NCBI GenBank assembly: GCA_900768995.1
Contig: CAAGEZ010000021.1
Location: 1 to 37,972 of the forward strand
Length of the DNA: 37,972 nt
Direction of reading: 5' to 3'
Source of the DNA: Oscillospiraceae bacterium
GTDB taxonomy: Bacteria; Bacillota; Clostridia; Oscillospirales; Ruminococcaceae
Under the pieces are notes generated by a model, which worked only from the letters and a program-made list of their open reading frames with translations, was not told where the DNA came from and made no database searches. The position numbers and the translations under genes were made by a program. Positions 1 through 8,852 of the stretch are shown one piece after another. Each line of letters opens with the position of its first letter. Position 1 is the first letter of the stretch.

Positions 1-143
1 CAATTTAATTATACCAAAGTTGGTTGGCTGTTTCTATATTTTATAGTGATTTTTTGTTTTATTATGTCTTGCAATCCCGCTTTATTTCTTTGTTTGCGGT
101 GTTTTGCTCAAGGCTATATCTATAATCAATAGGAGAGAATGAA

Positions 144-1328
144 ATGAAAAGACAGCTATTATCTGCAGCGATTCTTTCGACACTTATGTTGAGTGCTTGT
201 GGAGTGGACAGTGATACGGTTAATTCCGAAACAACCTTTTCAGAAGCGATAGCCGAAGTCACTGATGAAGTTACCTCTGCATCAGAAATGACAACGACTG
301 AAACATCTGCTGAAACTACGGTTCAAACAATTGAACTGACGACTGTTCCCGAAGAAATAACCGCTGCTTCTACGGAGTATGTTTCTGATACAAGCGTGAA
401 TCTCAAAAGAGAGCGATGCTTCGGGATCTATGAAATTGAAGTGAAAGATGGTGTACCCGAGGTATGTGACCTTGATGCAATAAAAGCAAGGCGCAGATTG
501 GATATGGCTGATAAATATACTGAATGGCGTGATGAACATGACGGGTACGGACATAGTCTTGAAGAATTTTCCGATGCGGCAGATTATGCTGAAAAGATAT
601 ACGGTTATTCTTTTGACAAATCCGATCCTGTAACCACTTACATCGAAGATGACTTTGATCTTGACGGTAAAATGGAGTATTATCTTTGTATGGCAGAGTA
701 TATTACAACACCATTACCGTCGGAAACTTATGCTTCAAATGCTTACAGTAGTTCAATAGTTACGTCGGTGTATTATGTTGACGATGACGGAAAGGAAAAG
801 AATGTTTTCAGCAAGCTGGTACCGTTTGCTAACCCTGAGCCGCTATACGGCGATACAGCGGAAGATGCACTGAACAAAAATCTAAATCCCAATTATGGCG
901 AAAACAATCTGAGGTTCCAAATTGATTGCGGTTACGGCAGTTATCTTGCTCCTGTTGTTATTGATAACGGTGACAGCAAGCATCTTCTATGGAAGAACGA
1001 TAACAGTTATCCTTCCGATTGGGGTGCTTATATATTCTGGCTTGATAAGCATTGCCGTGTTGAAATATCTTCACCTTCATTATCCTTTGGCGGATTCTAT
1101 GAATGGGGAGATATACCTGAAGAAATATTCTTCAATGAAAGAGATAAATTCGGTGATGATTTTTGGGCTACTGAGATAAATCTCGCAACAAAACTTGATC
1201 TTTATACATATCCTGAGATCAATGGCAAGGTAAACACTTTAAAATGGGACGGACAGAATTACGTTTATAACATGATTGAACGTAAGTATGATCGTTCTCC
1301 CGAAAGCGGACCTGTTGAATGGAAATAA
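144..1328 (+). CDS. Putative surface lipoprotein, function unknown
   Basis: The 394-aa product begins with a lipoprotein signal: Lys-Arg, a hydrophobic stretch, then the lipobox LSAC with the lipidated Cys at residue 19. Residues about 25-75 are a Thr/Ser/Glu-rich linker of low complexity, which usually spaces a domain away from the membrane. The rest (about 90-394) is acidic and rich in Tyr, Asp and Trp and resembles no family I can name. A good ribosome binding site (AGGAG at 131-135) precedes the ATG. The gene stands alone before the ABC ATPase. It is probably anchored on the outer face of the cytoplasmic membrane; substrate and role are unknown. Confidence 0.75.
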   Translation: MKRQLLSAAILSTLMLSACGVDSDTVNSETTFSEAIAEVTDEVTSASEMTTTETSAETTVQTIELTTVPEEITAASTEYVSDTSVNLKRERCFGIYEIEVKDGVPEVCDLDAIKARRRLDMADKYTEWRDEHDGYGHSLEEFSDAADYAEKIYGYSFDKSDPVTTYIEDDFDLDGKMEYYLCMAEYITTPLPSETYASNAYSSSIVTSVYYVDDDGKEKNVFSKLVPFANPEPLYGDTAEDALNKNLNPNYGENNLRFQIDCGYGSYLAPVVIDNGDSKHLLWKNDNSYPSDWGAYIFWLDKHCRVEISSPSLSFGGFYEWGDIPEEIFFNERDKFGDDFWATEINLATKLDLYTYPEINGKVNTLKWDGQNYVYNMIERKYDRSPESGPVEWK

Positions 1329-1391
1329 TCAATAAATTCCAATTTGTAATTCAGTCTATATATAATACATACCTGTCAGGAGGAAATCAAA

Positions 1392-2063
1392 ATGACCGAT
1401 GAAATTATCCTTAAAGCCGAAAACCTCGTAAAGACCTACGGCAGCGGCGACACCGCAGTAAATGCCTTGAACGGCGTGAGCCTTGAAGTAAAAAAGGGCG
1501 AATTTGTGGCAGTTGTGGGACAGAGCGGAAGCGGAAAATCCACTCTTCTCCACCTCCTCGGAGCTATGGACTACCCCACTTCGGGCAGTCTCACCGTTGA
1601 CGGTCAGGACGTTTTTGCTCTCAAAGGCGAGGCTCTTGCGGAATACCGCCGCAGAAAGGTGGGCTTTGTGTTCCAGTTCTTCAACCTCCTGCCCGTGATG
1701 ACCGCAAAGGAAAATATTATGATACCCCTGTCCCTTGACGGAAAAACTGCCGACAAGGATTACCTGAATGAGCTTGCTCAGGCTATGGGCATCTCCGAAA
1801 GGCTCGACCACTATCCACACCAGCTCTCAGGCGGTCAGCAGCAGCGTGTCGCCATTGCAAGAGCTATGATAACCCGCCCCTCGGTCATTCTCGCCGATGA
1901 GCCTACGGGCAATCTTGACTCCGCTTCGGGCAAGGAAATTCTTGCCCTTCTCAAGAGCACTGTACGAAAATATGAACAAACGCTCATTCTTATAACCCAC
2001 GATAACTCAATTGCCGCTGAGGCCGACAGGATAATCACCATAAAGGACGGCAAGCTTGTCTGA
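1392..2063 (+). CDS. ABC transporter ATP-binding protein (LolD/MacB type)
   Basis: The 223-aa protein is a complete ABC ATPase of the LolD/MacB/FtsE-like class. Walker A GQSGSGKST lies at about 43-51, the Q-loop near 95, the signature LSGGQQQR at about 145-152, and Walker B ILADEPTG at about 166-173, with a switch His (ITHD) near the C-terminus. AGGAGG at 1378-1383 sits 8 nt before the ATG. Members of this class normally pair with a FtsX/MacB-type permease encoded next door, but none follows: the next gene has its own promoter and is unrelated. The ATPase is either an orphan that serves a distant permease or the remainder of a broken locus. TATAAT at 1361-1366 could be a -10 box, but no good -35 matches it. 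Confidence 0.9.
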   Translation: MTDEIILKAENLVKTYGSGDTAVNALNGVSLEVKKGEFVAVVGQSGSGKSTLLHLLGAMDYPTSGSLTVDGQDVFALKGEALAEYRRRKVGFVFQFFNLLPVMTAKENIMIPLSLDGKTADKDYLNELAQAMGISERLDHYPHQLSGGQQQRVAIARAMITRPSVILADEPTGNLDSASGKEILALLKSTVRKYEQTLILITHDNSIAAEADRIITIKDGKLV

Positions 2064-2162
2064 TTGTCGATTATTATGCTAATGAGATATACTGAACGCT
2101 TGTTTTTGTGCAAGTGTCACAAAAAACTGTAACCATTTTGTCATTTAAATTTTAAAAAACAT

Positions 2163-2191
2163 TTGACAGCATAGGAAAATTATGTTATAAT
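2163..2191 (+). promoter_or_regulatory. Sigma-A promoter of the SHOCT-like gene
   Basis: TTGACA at 2163-2168 and TATAAT at 2186-2191 are separated by 17 nt, a perfect consensus match. It lies about 100 nt before the ATG at 2292, so the gene downstream is transcribed independently of the ABC ATPase. Confidence 0.85.
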
Positions 2192-2291
2192 AAATACTGA
2201 TAATACTGCATTCATAAAGGCAAGATACTTTCTGTCAAAAAATTTTGCAGTTCCTACAATTTTTTATGATATCAGAATGGAGTAATAAACT

Positions 2292-3443
2292 ATGAGCAGC
2301 CAGTCAAGTGTTTACAGTGAAAAGAAGATTGCGGCATATGAGTCTTTGTTCAGAGAATCAAACTTTGCAAAGCCCCAGGAGGTATATCTTACGTTAACTG
2401 TGGCTCACGTTTTCGGACAGGCATACATCGTTGAGCAGGAGGGCACAAAGGAAGGCGATGCCGTTTATTCACGCTTCGTATGCCCCCTTGAAGAGATAAC
2501 AAAGGTATATGTTAATGACAAGATAAAGAAGCCCTGGCCACTTTTTATCCAGTGTGATACGAACGTCAAGGGCGTTATCCACCGCAAGAGAATAGTTATC
2601 CCCTGCCTTGAAAACCCCACAGCCATTGCAGAGCAGATAAATCAGACCAAGGCTGTATATATGGAAAAGTATGAAGCAGCCGTTGAACGTGAGAATCAGA
2701 AAAAGCGTGCCGAGCTTGAAAATAACCGTATGAAGGAGCAAATAAAGAACGAGACTAAAAAGGTCCTGCCTCCTCTTCCCACAGTGGAAAAGCTCCCCGA
2801 CCCTATCCCTGAGCCTGCTGCGCCTGTTTCCAAGCCTGCACCTGCTCCCAAGACTGAAGCTCCAAAAGCTTCACCCGTAAAGTCGGTAAAAGACCTTGCC
2901 AGCGACCTTGCAGACTCCTTCAAGGCGTTTGAATCAATGGAAAATTCCACGTCTGAGACAAAGCCGGACATCAAGCCTCTGCCAAAGAAGCCTGTGTTTG
3001 ACCTTGATAATCTTGATGAAGCTTTCAATGCAAAGCCCAAATTCCCCGAAAAGCCTGCGGCTACCGCAGCTGAACAGCCTGAGACAAAGGCTGAAGCTCC
3101 CAAGAAACCCGAGCTTGACCTTGACAGCATTCCCGATGCAATTGATGAGATAAAGCCCGAACCCGCTATTACCGCTCCCAAGGCAAAGGAAAAGCCCGCA
3201 GAGCCTGTGGTTCTCCCAGCAGCCGAACCGGCAAAGCCTGTTGAGACAGCTGAACCTGTCGCAGAAAAAACTGCTCCCAAGCCCGCTCCTGCACCTATAA
3301 GGGTCAATCCCAACGCAAAGGCAGCCGAGCTTAACGATTTTGAATCCGCCGTTATAAAGCTCAAGGAAAGACTTGACAGCGGCGAAATATCCGCAGAGGA
3401 ATATGCGGCTGAAAAGAAAAAGCTTATTTCCACACTTTACTAA
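2292..3443 (+). CDS. SHOCT-like domain protein with long Pro/Ala/Lys-rich linker
   Basis: The 383-aa product has three parts. Residues 1 to about 125 form a beta-rich globular region that could be a PH-like domain. Residues about 125-345 are a low-complexity linker of Pro, Ala, Lys and Glu with coiled character at its start (about 130-155). The C-terminal 35 residues read as a SHOCT-type short helical hairpin: a LKERLDSGEISAEEYAAEKK motif in which the Gly-Glu-Ile-Ser/Glu-Glu-Tyr pattern is typical. SHOCT modules usually mediate oligomerisation or attachment to other domains. No signal peptide or membrane segment is seen, so it is probably cytoplasmic. GGAG at 2279-2282 precedes the ATG. Function is unknown. 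Confidence 0.75.
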   Translation: MSSQSSVYSEKKIAAYESLFRESNFAKPQEVYLTLTVAHVFGQAYIVEQEGTKEGDAVYSRFVCPLEEITKVYVNDKIKKPWPLFIQCDTNVKGVIHRKRIVIPCLENPTAIAEQINQTKAVYMEKYEAAVERENQKKRAELENNRMKEQIKNETKKVLPPLPTVEKLPDPIPEPAAPVSKPAPAPKTEAPKASPVKSVKDLASDLADSFKAFESMENSTSETKPDIKPLPKKPVFDLDNLDEAFNAKPKFPEKPAATAAEQPETKAEAPKKPELDLDSIPDAIDEIKPEPAITAPKAKEKPAEPVVLPAAEPAKPVETAEPVAEKTAPKPAPAPIRVNPNAKAAELNDFESAVIKLKERLDSGEISAEEYAAEKKKLISTLY

Positions 3444-3459
3444 GTTATGATGCTTCAAA

Positions 3460-3490
3460 GCAGCTTCTGAGTTCAGAGGCTGCTTTTTTT
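3460..3490 (+). terminator. Intrinsic terminator between convergent genes
   Basis: A 10-bp stem (3460-3469 with 3474-3483, one G-T pair), a 4-nt loop and seven T residues at 3484-3490. It ends the SHOCT-like gene; the stop codon of the convergent gerAC homologue lies at its edge. Confidence 0.85.
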
Positions 3491-4460
3491 ACATTTTGAT
3501 GTTTACATTCGTTGTGACTGAAAAAGCCACGCTGTCCATACCCTCGGAAAAGGAATATTCTCTGGGAAATATTGCGGATAAAAAACCACCGTCATACGCC
3601 TTTTGGCATATTGCTTCGGCGGAAGCGGAAATTATTTTTTCGGCTTCCGTTTTGTATTCGGATAGCTCTGCGGCAGAGCCTGTTTCCTCTAAAATAAGGT
3701 CGGCTGTAAGGGTGATCTCATACTGTCCTGATGTATTGTCCTGCTTTAAGTAGACATTTTTATCGCTTATCTCGGCGCACACGCTGCCCCCGAGAACGCT
3801 CATACAAACTCCCCTTTCCCCCATTAAAAGGTCGAATGCGGCGGTCTCGGACAGGTCAAGGAGTATGGTTTCGCCGCTCCGCTTTATCACTGCTGTTCCC
3901 GAAATGCCCTTATCGGAAAGGGGCAGCGTCACAGCATTTTCTGCGGATATGACATCACGGAGAGTTGTTTCCCTGTAAAGCCCCTCGTCAGCATAGCGGT
4001 CAAGAGCGGAAATTATCACATCTGCGCCGATAAGCTCATTGTTTTCGTCACGCCTGTCGGTCTCGGAGGCGGTGTCCTCCGAATATATCACGGGGCAGCC
4101 TATAGATATCCGCTCCCCTGCAAGAGTTTTCAGCTTCTCGGTGTCACGGATAATGTCATCGTCCGCAAATATAACGCCGCAGTGCCCCCAGAAAAGCTCC
4201 CGTCCGCTGTCCCTCATTATCATATCCGCAGCCTCGTTAAAGCTCCTGCCAGTGCCCGAATATACCACATATTCGGGTATCGGCCCGTCCTGACTTACCT
4301 CAGTGCTGTTAAACGCCTGCACAGTGAGATAATAAAGCCCGTCGTCCTCCTCAATGCCCATAAGGGCGACAAATATCCGCTCGTTCACCTGAACAGCAGT
4401 GCAGGCGGTCAGGGCTAATGCAAATAGGACTGCCGCCATAGCCGTTATTATCTTTTTCAT
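3489..4460 (-). CDS. gerAC: Spore germination lipoprotein, Ger(x)C family
   Basis: The 323-aa protein has a lipoprotein signal ending in lipobox LTAC (Cys20). The following sequence is typical of the GerAC/GerBC/GerKC family, including a stretch near residues 70-85 about small-molecule germinant subunits and a C-terminal half with mixed alpha/beta character. In spore formers the C subunit is lipid-anchored on the outside of the inner spore membrane and works with the A and B subunits as a nutrient-gated germinant receptor. Its ATG overlaps the TGA of the gerAB homologue in an ATGA arrangement, so the two are translationally coupled. At 323 aa it is slightly shorter than the usual 350-400 aa. 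The germinant cannot be read from sequence. Confidence 0.85.
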   Translation of the reverse strand: MKKIITAMAAVLFALALTACTAVQVNERIFVALMGIEEDDGLYYLTVQAFNSTEVSQDGPIPEYVVYSGTGRSFNEAADMIMRDSGRELFWGHCGVIFADDDIIRDTEKLKTLAGERISIGCPVIYSEDTASETDRRDENNELIGADVIISALDRYADEGLYRETTLRDVISAENAVTLPLSDKGISGTAVIKRSGETILLDLSETAAFDLLMGERGVCMSVLGGSVCAEISDKNVYLKQDNTSGQYEITLTADLILEETGSAAELSEYKTEAEKIISASAEAICQKAYDGGFLSAIFPREYSFSEGMDSVAFSVTTNVNIKM

Positions 4461-5506
4461 CGCTTTTTTCCTTTCCAGAATATCATAATTATAAGGGGCA
4501 CTGCCGAGATGAGGATCATTGGCGGCACAGGCGAACCTGCAATAGTTTCACAAAATGACACGCCCGTGAATATCTCAGCAAGCGCACATACAACTGCCGC
4601 TCCCCCGCCAATAATGCCCTCTGCCTTTATTTTGGGTACTGCCGCCCTGAGTGAATGTCCACCGCAGGCGGCAAGGAGTGATATGACCGCCGAGCACATC
4701 ACTGTCCATATGCTGAAAAACAGCCCGTCATTTCGGAACGTGCCGCCCCGTGAAGCGTAGATAACGCTGTCCGCAAGAGGATATTCCGACATTGCCGTAT
4801 ATCCGCCCAAGGTAACAAAAACCGCCGCCGTGATAAGAACGGTGGCTATGAGCATTGCTGCAATCCCGCCGTATGCGCCGCATCGGGTGCTTTTGCCCAT
4901 TCCCCCGCACATCACGCAGAGACATACGCACCCCGCCGCACCTATGGGAAACAGCCCCTTAAAGCCCCTTTCCACCGACAGCTTCGGCATAGTAACAGAG
5001 CTGTAATCGAATGACAGGATATCCTTATAGCTGCCGATAATGAATACAACCGACAGAAGTGCAAGCATAAAAATAAGCACCGTGCTCATTCGGCAGACCG
5101 TTTCAACTCCCGTGTGGGCAATGTAAATGCACACCGCTCCCAGCATTATGATGCACACGGCGGTGCTCGCTTCGGGAAAATATCTCTCTGAAACAAACTC
5201 GGAATACCGTTTCAGAATATTTCCCGCCGCTGCGACAAAATACACGAAAAAGAGGATATCAATAACCCTGCCGAAAATCCCGAGACGTTCTGAGGCAAGG
5301 CTTGGAACGCTTTGCTCTCTGCCTGCCGCAAGAATAGCAAGGGGGATAAGCAGAATCGCAAGTATCATCACCGAAACCACAGTATCTGCGAGAGACGTTC
5401 CCATATCCGTATATGCCCTGTTCAGAACGCAGAAAATAACGCCGAAAACGGTGAGCATTACCGCCGCCTGACCCTTTCCGATAAAGCTAAGCTTCATTTT
5501 ATTCAT
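4457..5506 (-). CDS. gerAB: Spore germination permease-like protein, GerAB family
   Basis: This is an integral membrane protein of about 349 aa with around ten hydrophobic segments, resembling the APC-type GerAB/GerKB family (Spore_permease). It is the membrane-embedded subunit of a GerA-type receptor and in other species binds the germinant. I place the start at the ATG at 5506, which overlaps the stop of the upstream gerAA homologue (ATGAATAA). A GGGAGG lies just before it; a second ATG three codons on (5497) has better spacing to that ribosome binding site and is equally possible. The frame is open for 16 more codons upstream, but these lie within gerAA and look non-coding. It overlaps gerAC by 4 nt. 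Confidence 0.85.
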   Translation of the reverse strand: MNKMKLSFIGKGQAAVMLTVFGVIFCVLNRAYTDMGTSLADTVVSVMILAILLIPLAILAAGREQSVPSLASERLGIFGRVIDILFFVYFVAAAGNILKRYSEFVSERYFPEASTAVCIIMLGAVCIYIAHTGVETVCRMSTVLIFMLALLSVVFIIGSYKDILSFDYSSVTMPKLSVERGFKGLFPIGAAGCVCLCVMCGGMGKSTRCGAYGGIAAMLIATVLITAAVFVTLGGYTAMSEYPLADSVIYASRGGTFRNDGLFFSIWTVMCSAVISLLAACGGHSLRAAVPKIKAEGIIGGGAAVVCALAEIFTGVSFCETIAGSPVPPMILISAVPLIIMIFWKGKKR

Positions 5507-7049
5507 CGTCCTCCCTTTCAAGCTCACGCTCTGCCGCCGTTTCCATATCCGCACCGTTCAGCTTTTCCACCGTAAAACCACGCTTTCCCATTCGCTTAAA
5601 TCCAAGCCTTACAGCCACATCGCCCATTGCCCTTCGTGAAAATGGAGATATCGGAGCCATAACGGGCAGTCCGTAATTTTCGGCAGCACATATATTTGCA
5701 AGCATAAATGCAGACAAGAGTGCTATTCCGAAAAGCCCCGACAGCCCGCCGATAATGACCGCCGCAATTCGGAAAATAGTCACCTGTTGGTCAAGGCTGG
5801 GTATAACAAAGGAGGCCGTCACCGATATTGCGCATATAAGCAGCATAGGGTTTGATATTATCCCTGCGGATACCGCTGCGTCGCCGATTATCAGTCCCCC
5901 CACAATGGAGACCGCTCCCCCCACGCTTTGGGGCAGCCGTACCCCTGCCTCACGGATTATCTCGTAAAATATGAGCGTGATAAGAGCCTCCCACATCAGA
6001 TTCAGGGGTGCTGATTCCTGCGCTGCGGCAAGATTTAAAAGCAGTCGGCTGTTGAACATTTCCGGGTGAAATAACGCCGCCGCCACGTATATTCCGGGAA
6101 AAAATACGGACAGAAAGAACGCCGTGTATCGGATATATCTGAGAAACACCGCATAAAAGGGGCGAAAATTGTAGTCATCAAGGGTCTGAAAATGCTCCGT
6201 GAACATTGCGGGAACGATTATGGCAAAGGGCGTGCCCTCTATCATAATACCCACACGCCCCTCCAGAAGCTTGGCGCACATCACGTCGGGACGCTCGGTT
6301 ATGCTCAGTCCCGAAAAGACCGACGGCTTTCTCCCTGCAAGAAACGGCTCCACATATCCGCTGCCGAGTATGGTCTCAAGCTTGATATTTTTCAGCTTTT
6401 TCTTGATGCTCCTGACCATTGCTGCGGGAACTCTGTCCGACATATAGCAGACGATAACGTCCGTGTTGCTCCTTGGGGAAATGGGAAAAAGCTCGAAACG
6501 CAGGAGAGGCGTTTTCATTCGCCTGCGCACAAGGGACATATTTGTACGGACAGTCTCCACAAAGCCCTCGTGAGAGCCTCGGATATTTCCCTCGGAGGAC
6601 GGTTCCTCAACGCCCCTTTTGTCATAGCCCTGAATGCCGCAGCATATGGCACGAGGCTGCGTGTCAACAAAAACAGCGGCAAATCCGCTCATCAGCATTC
6701 GAATAATATCGCCGTACCTGTCCTTGACCGCCGTGTCCACCGACAGTATCATATTGTCACGGATATGGGCAAAGAGCTTTTCACCCGTACAGTCGGGGAT
6801 AGAAATGCCCATAAGAGGGCGCACCACCATATGAGCGGTGCTGAGTCCTGAGACCATTCCCTCAAAGCACACCACCGCCGCCCTCACGCCGCATATTGTA
6901 ATGGGGCTTATGAGCAGATCGCTGGTGTTTCCAAGGATATTTTTTATGTTGCGGAGATTTTCGTCAAGTCCGCATTCCACCGATACATTTTCAAAGTCAA
7001 ATTCATCGGGTATCTTCTTTTCTTTCAATTTGCCGCCTGCTTTCCGCAT
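5499..7049 (-). CDS. gerAA: Spore germination receptor subunit A, GerA family
   Basis: The 516-aa protein shows the GerAA/GerKA pattern: a soluble N-terminal half with the D-T-Q-P-R-A stretch near residues 150-160, then a membrane half (about 290-450) with several helices that include a PESAPLN-like segment near 340 (here QESAPLNLMWE) and an RLPQSVGGAVSIVGGLIIG stretch. It is the first gene of a three-gene operon A-B-C with overlapping ends. The ATG at 7049 has no clear ribosome binding site; the in-frame TTG at 7028 has AGGCGG just before it, so translation may start there. Upstream, CATAATA (7084-7090 on this strand) resembles the -10 of sigma-G or sigma-F promoters, but I see no good -35. 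Confidence 0.88.
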   Translation of the reverse strand: MRKAGGKLKEKKIPDEFDFENVSVECGLDENLRNIKNILGNTSDLLISPITICGVRAAVVCFEGMVSGLSTAHMVVRPLMGISIPDCTGEKLFAHIRDNMILSVDTAVKDRYGDIIRMLMSGFAAVFVDTQPRAICCGIQGYDKRGVEEPSSEGNIRGSHEGFVETVRTNMSLVRRRMKTPLLRFELFPISPRSNTDVIVCYMSDRVPAAMVRSIKKKLKNIKLETILGSGYVEPFLAGRKPSVFSGLSITERPDVMCAKLLEGRVGIMIEGTPFAIIVPAMFTEHFQTLDDYNFRPFYAVFLRYIRYTAFFLSVFFPGIYVAAALFHPEMFNSRLLLNLAAAQESAPLNLMWEALITLIFYEIIREAGVRLPQSVGGAVSIVGGLIIGDAAVSAGIISNPMLLICAISVTASFVIPSLDQQVTIFRIAAVIIGGLSGLFGIALLSAFMLANICAAENYGLPVMAPISPFSRRAMGDVAVRLGFKRMGKRGFTVEKLNGADMETAAERELEREDDE

Positions 7050-7203
7050 AAAAATATATAACTATTTTTGCCGCCGCTGCTAATATTATGCAAAGCATCA
7101 CGGTTCATAATTATTTTATATTTACGAAATTATTTTCCGTCATATATTTCCATTCGTCAATGATATAATTATATCAGTATAAATTGAAACGGGGTTGAAA
7201 AAT

Positions 7204-8175
7204 ATGGCTGACATTGCAGCTATCGGAGAGCTTCTTGTTGATTTTACCTGTACCGAAAAGGACGGCGAAACCATATACAAGCAGAATGCGGGAGGTGCTC
7301 CCGCCAACGTGGTATGTATGGCATCAAAGCTTGGTGCGTCCACCGGATTTATCGGAAAAATAGGCAGGGATATGTTCGGGTTTTACCTGAAAAAAATCCT
7401 TTTTGAAAATAAAGTCGATACAAAGGGGCTTATCCTTGACCCCAATTATTCCACCACCCTCGCATTTGTAAGAAATGATGCCGATGGAGACAGGGATTTC
7501 GTTTTCTACCGCAGTCCTCAGACCGCCGCCGACCTTAATCTGCGTTACGGCGAGGTTAACCGTGAGCTTATCGATGAATGCAAAATATTCCACTTCGGCT
7601 CACTTTCCTTTACCGCCGAGCCTGCAAGAACGGCTACGGTAAATGCCGTGGAATATGCCAAAATGCAGGGAAAGCTCATTTCCTATGACCCAAACTGGAG
7701 ACCGCTCCTCTGGGAATCAAAGGAAACGGGCATAAAAGCGATGAGAAGTGCTGTTCAGTACGCCGACATCATAAAGGTATCCGAACAGGAGCTTCAGCTC
7801 CTCACAGACTGCGGCGCTCTTATTCCCGGAGTGGCAAAGCTCCTTGGCAGCGGCGTTAAGATAATCTGCGTCACACAGGGCGCAAAGGGCTGCATCATTG
7901 CAACCTCAAAGGGCATCGAGCGATATCCCGCATATAAGGTAAAATCCGTCGATACCCTAGGTTCGGGCGACAGCTTCCTCGGAGCATTTCTCTACAAGCT
8001 CCTTGAACTTGGCAAAGCCCCCGAAGAGCTTGACAGCGACGATATCCTTGAAATGGCAATGTTCTCCAACGCCTGCGGTGCGCTCTGCTCCACAAAGCAG
8101 GGAGCCATACCCGCAATGCCCGAAAAGGACGAGATAATAAAGCTTATGGAAACTGTTAAGCCTGAAAAGAACTGA
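7204..8175 (+). CDS. PfkB-family sugar kinase (fructokinase-like)
   Basis: The roughly 323-aa protein has both PfkB signatures: a GG.PANVV.MASKLG segment near residues 25-40, and the C-terminal DTLGSGDSFLGAFL motif near 250-263 with the catalytic Asp and anion-hole Gly residues. It would phosphorylate a sugar, most likely fructose, using ATP in the cytoplasm; family members also act on ribose, adenosine or KDG, so the substrate is an inference from overall likeness to bacterial fructokinases. I chose the ATG at 7204 because GGGG at 7191-7194 sits 9 nt upstream; the in-frame TTG at 7195 directly abuts that ribosome binding site and cannot use it. TATAAT at 7164-7169 is a plausible -10. The gene is divergent from the germination operon. 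Confidence 0.88.
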   Translation: MADIAAIGELLVDFTCTEKDGETIYKQNAGGAPANVVCMASKLGASTGFIGKIGRDMFGFYLKKILFENKVDTKGLILDPNYSTTLAFVRNDADGDRDFVFYRSPQTAADLNLRYGEVNRELIDECKIFHFGSLSFTAEPARTATVNAVEYAKMQGKLISYDPNWRPLLWESKETGIKAMRSAVQYADIIKVSEQELQLLTDCGALIPGVAKLLGSGVKIICVTQGAKGCIIATSKGIERYPAYKVKSVDTLGSGDSFLGAFLYKLLELGKAPEELDSDDILEMAMFSNACGALCSTKQGAIPAMPEKDEIIKLMETVKPEKN

Positions 8176-8369
8176 ATAAATTTGCCTTAGAAGGAACGTA
8201 TGACCGTAGTATTATTTATGACCATAATGTCCCCAAGCTTGCCTCGGAGCAGGCAGTATATATGGTAAAAGCTGCGGGAAATCCCTGCCGTGTGCTCCGT
8301 GAGATAGGCGAGCACGACCGTGAATATTTTTATAAAAATGAAAAGATAGACTGGGAAAATCTGAGATAA
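8166..8369 (+). pseudogene. Frame-disrupted small gene or remnant, about 57 codons
   Basis: An open frame with coding character runs from the stop at 8163-8165 to TAA at 8367-8369, but it has no ATG near its beginning; the first in-frame ATG leaves only about 35 residues. The inferred peptide contains AVYMVKAAGNPCRVLREIGE and ends DWENLR. AAGGA at 8191-8195 followed by ATG at 8200 gives a proper translation start in a different frame, and one inserted base right after that ATG would restore the long frame. I therefore read it as a small gene with a one-base deletion near its start, or a remnant. I do not recognise the family. It follows the sugar kinase and precedes a strong terminator. Confidence 0.45.
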
Positions 8370-8377
8370 AAAAGGAA

Positions 8378-8416
8378 CAGACCTGAGAAATGCAAAAATT
8401 TCTCAGGTCTGTTTTT
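8378..8416 (+). terminator. Strong bidirectional terminator
   Basis: A perfect 14-bp stem (8378-8391 with 8398-8411), a 6-nt loop, and T5 at 8412-8416. On the other strand the hairpin is followed by TTCC and six T residues, so it can also end the convergent acetyltransferase operon. Confidence 0.9.
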
Positions 8417-8852
8417 ATGTATCTATCCTTACCATTTCCACAAGTGCCCTGTTTCGGTAAACAAGGTCGTTTCTGACGGTAAAGCCCTGCTTTTCCCAGA
8501 AAGCGTTGCCCACTTCATTTTTCCCGAAAACCACAAGGGCGGTCTTGGTTATGCCAAGCCTTCCGAGGGCTTCAAGGGCGGCATTCACAAGAGCCGTGCC
8601 AACGCCTTTTCCACGATGTTTTGGAGAAACTGCCGTGTGGTAAATAAATCCACGCCTGCCGTCATTTCCCGCAAGTATCACACCGATAAGCATATCAGCC
8701 TCATACGCTCCGAAGCAGGTGTCGGGATTTCGGTCAAGGAAACGCCTGATGCCCTCCCTAGAATCGTCCGTGTCATTCAGTCCCATTCCCTTGCAGGAGA
8801 GCCACAGAGCATACATCTTGTCATAATCATCAATTGTGAGTTTTCTTATCAT
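8415..8852 (-). CDS. GNAT family N-acetyltransferase
   Basis: The 145-aa protein has the size and layout of a single-domain GNAT enzyme. The acetyl-CoA binding motif A is visible as HRGKGVGTALV (about 80-90), preceded by a beta strand ending in the AVSP turn, and the motif B region with GKNEVGNAFWEKQGF (about 109-123) is typical. It would transfer an acetyl group from acetyl-CoA to an amine; the acceptor is unknown. Its start overlaps the end of the Gx transporter gene by 23 nt, so it is probably the last gene of the ApbE operon, though it need not share its function. GGGGGA lies before the ATG. Confidence 0.88.
   Translation of the reverse strand: MIRKLTIDDYDKMYALWLSCKGMGLNDTDDSREGIRRFLDRNPDTCFGAYEADMLIGVILAGNDGRRGFIYHTAVSPKHRGKGVGTALVNAALEALGRLGITKTALVVFGKNEVGNAFWEKQGFTVRNDLVYRNRALVEMVRIDT

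Noticed and set aside
121..126. TATAAT just before the first lipoprotein considered as its promoter
   Set aside because: Transcription would start at or inside the ribosome binding site, and no -35 lies at proper spacing.
2103..2125. TTTTTGTG/CACAAAAA dyad after the ABC ATPase, considered as terminator
   Set aside because: The stem is short and AT-rich with no T tract after it; it does not meet intrinsic terminator criteria.
2696..3433. Long minus-strand open frame (about 245 codons) opposite the SHOCT-like gene
   Set aside because: It is a low-complexity Ser/Gly/Ala/Phe product of the antisense of the Pro/Ala/Lys-rich linker; no ribosome binding site, and the plus-strand gene has promoter, ribosome binding site and terminator.
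6192..6851. Plus-strand open frame of about 219 codons inside gerAA
   Set aside because: It is the antisense of a well-recognised GerA-family gene and encodes no recognisable protein.
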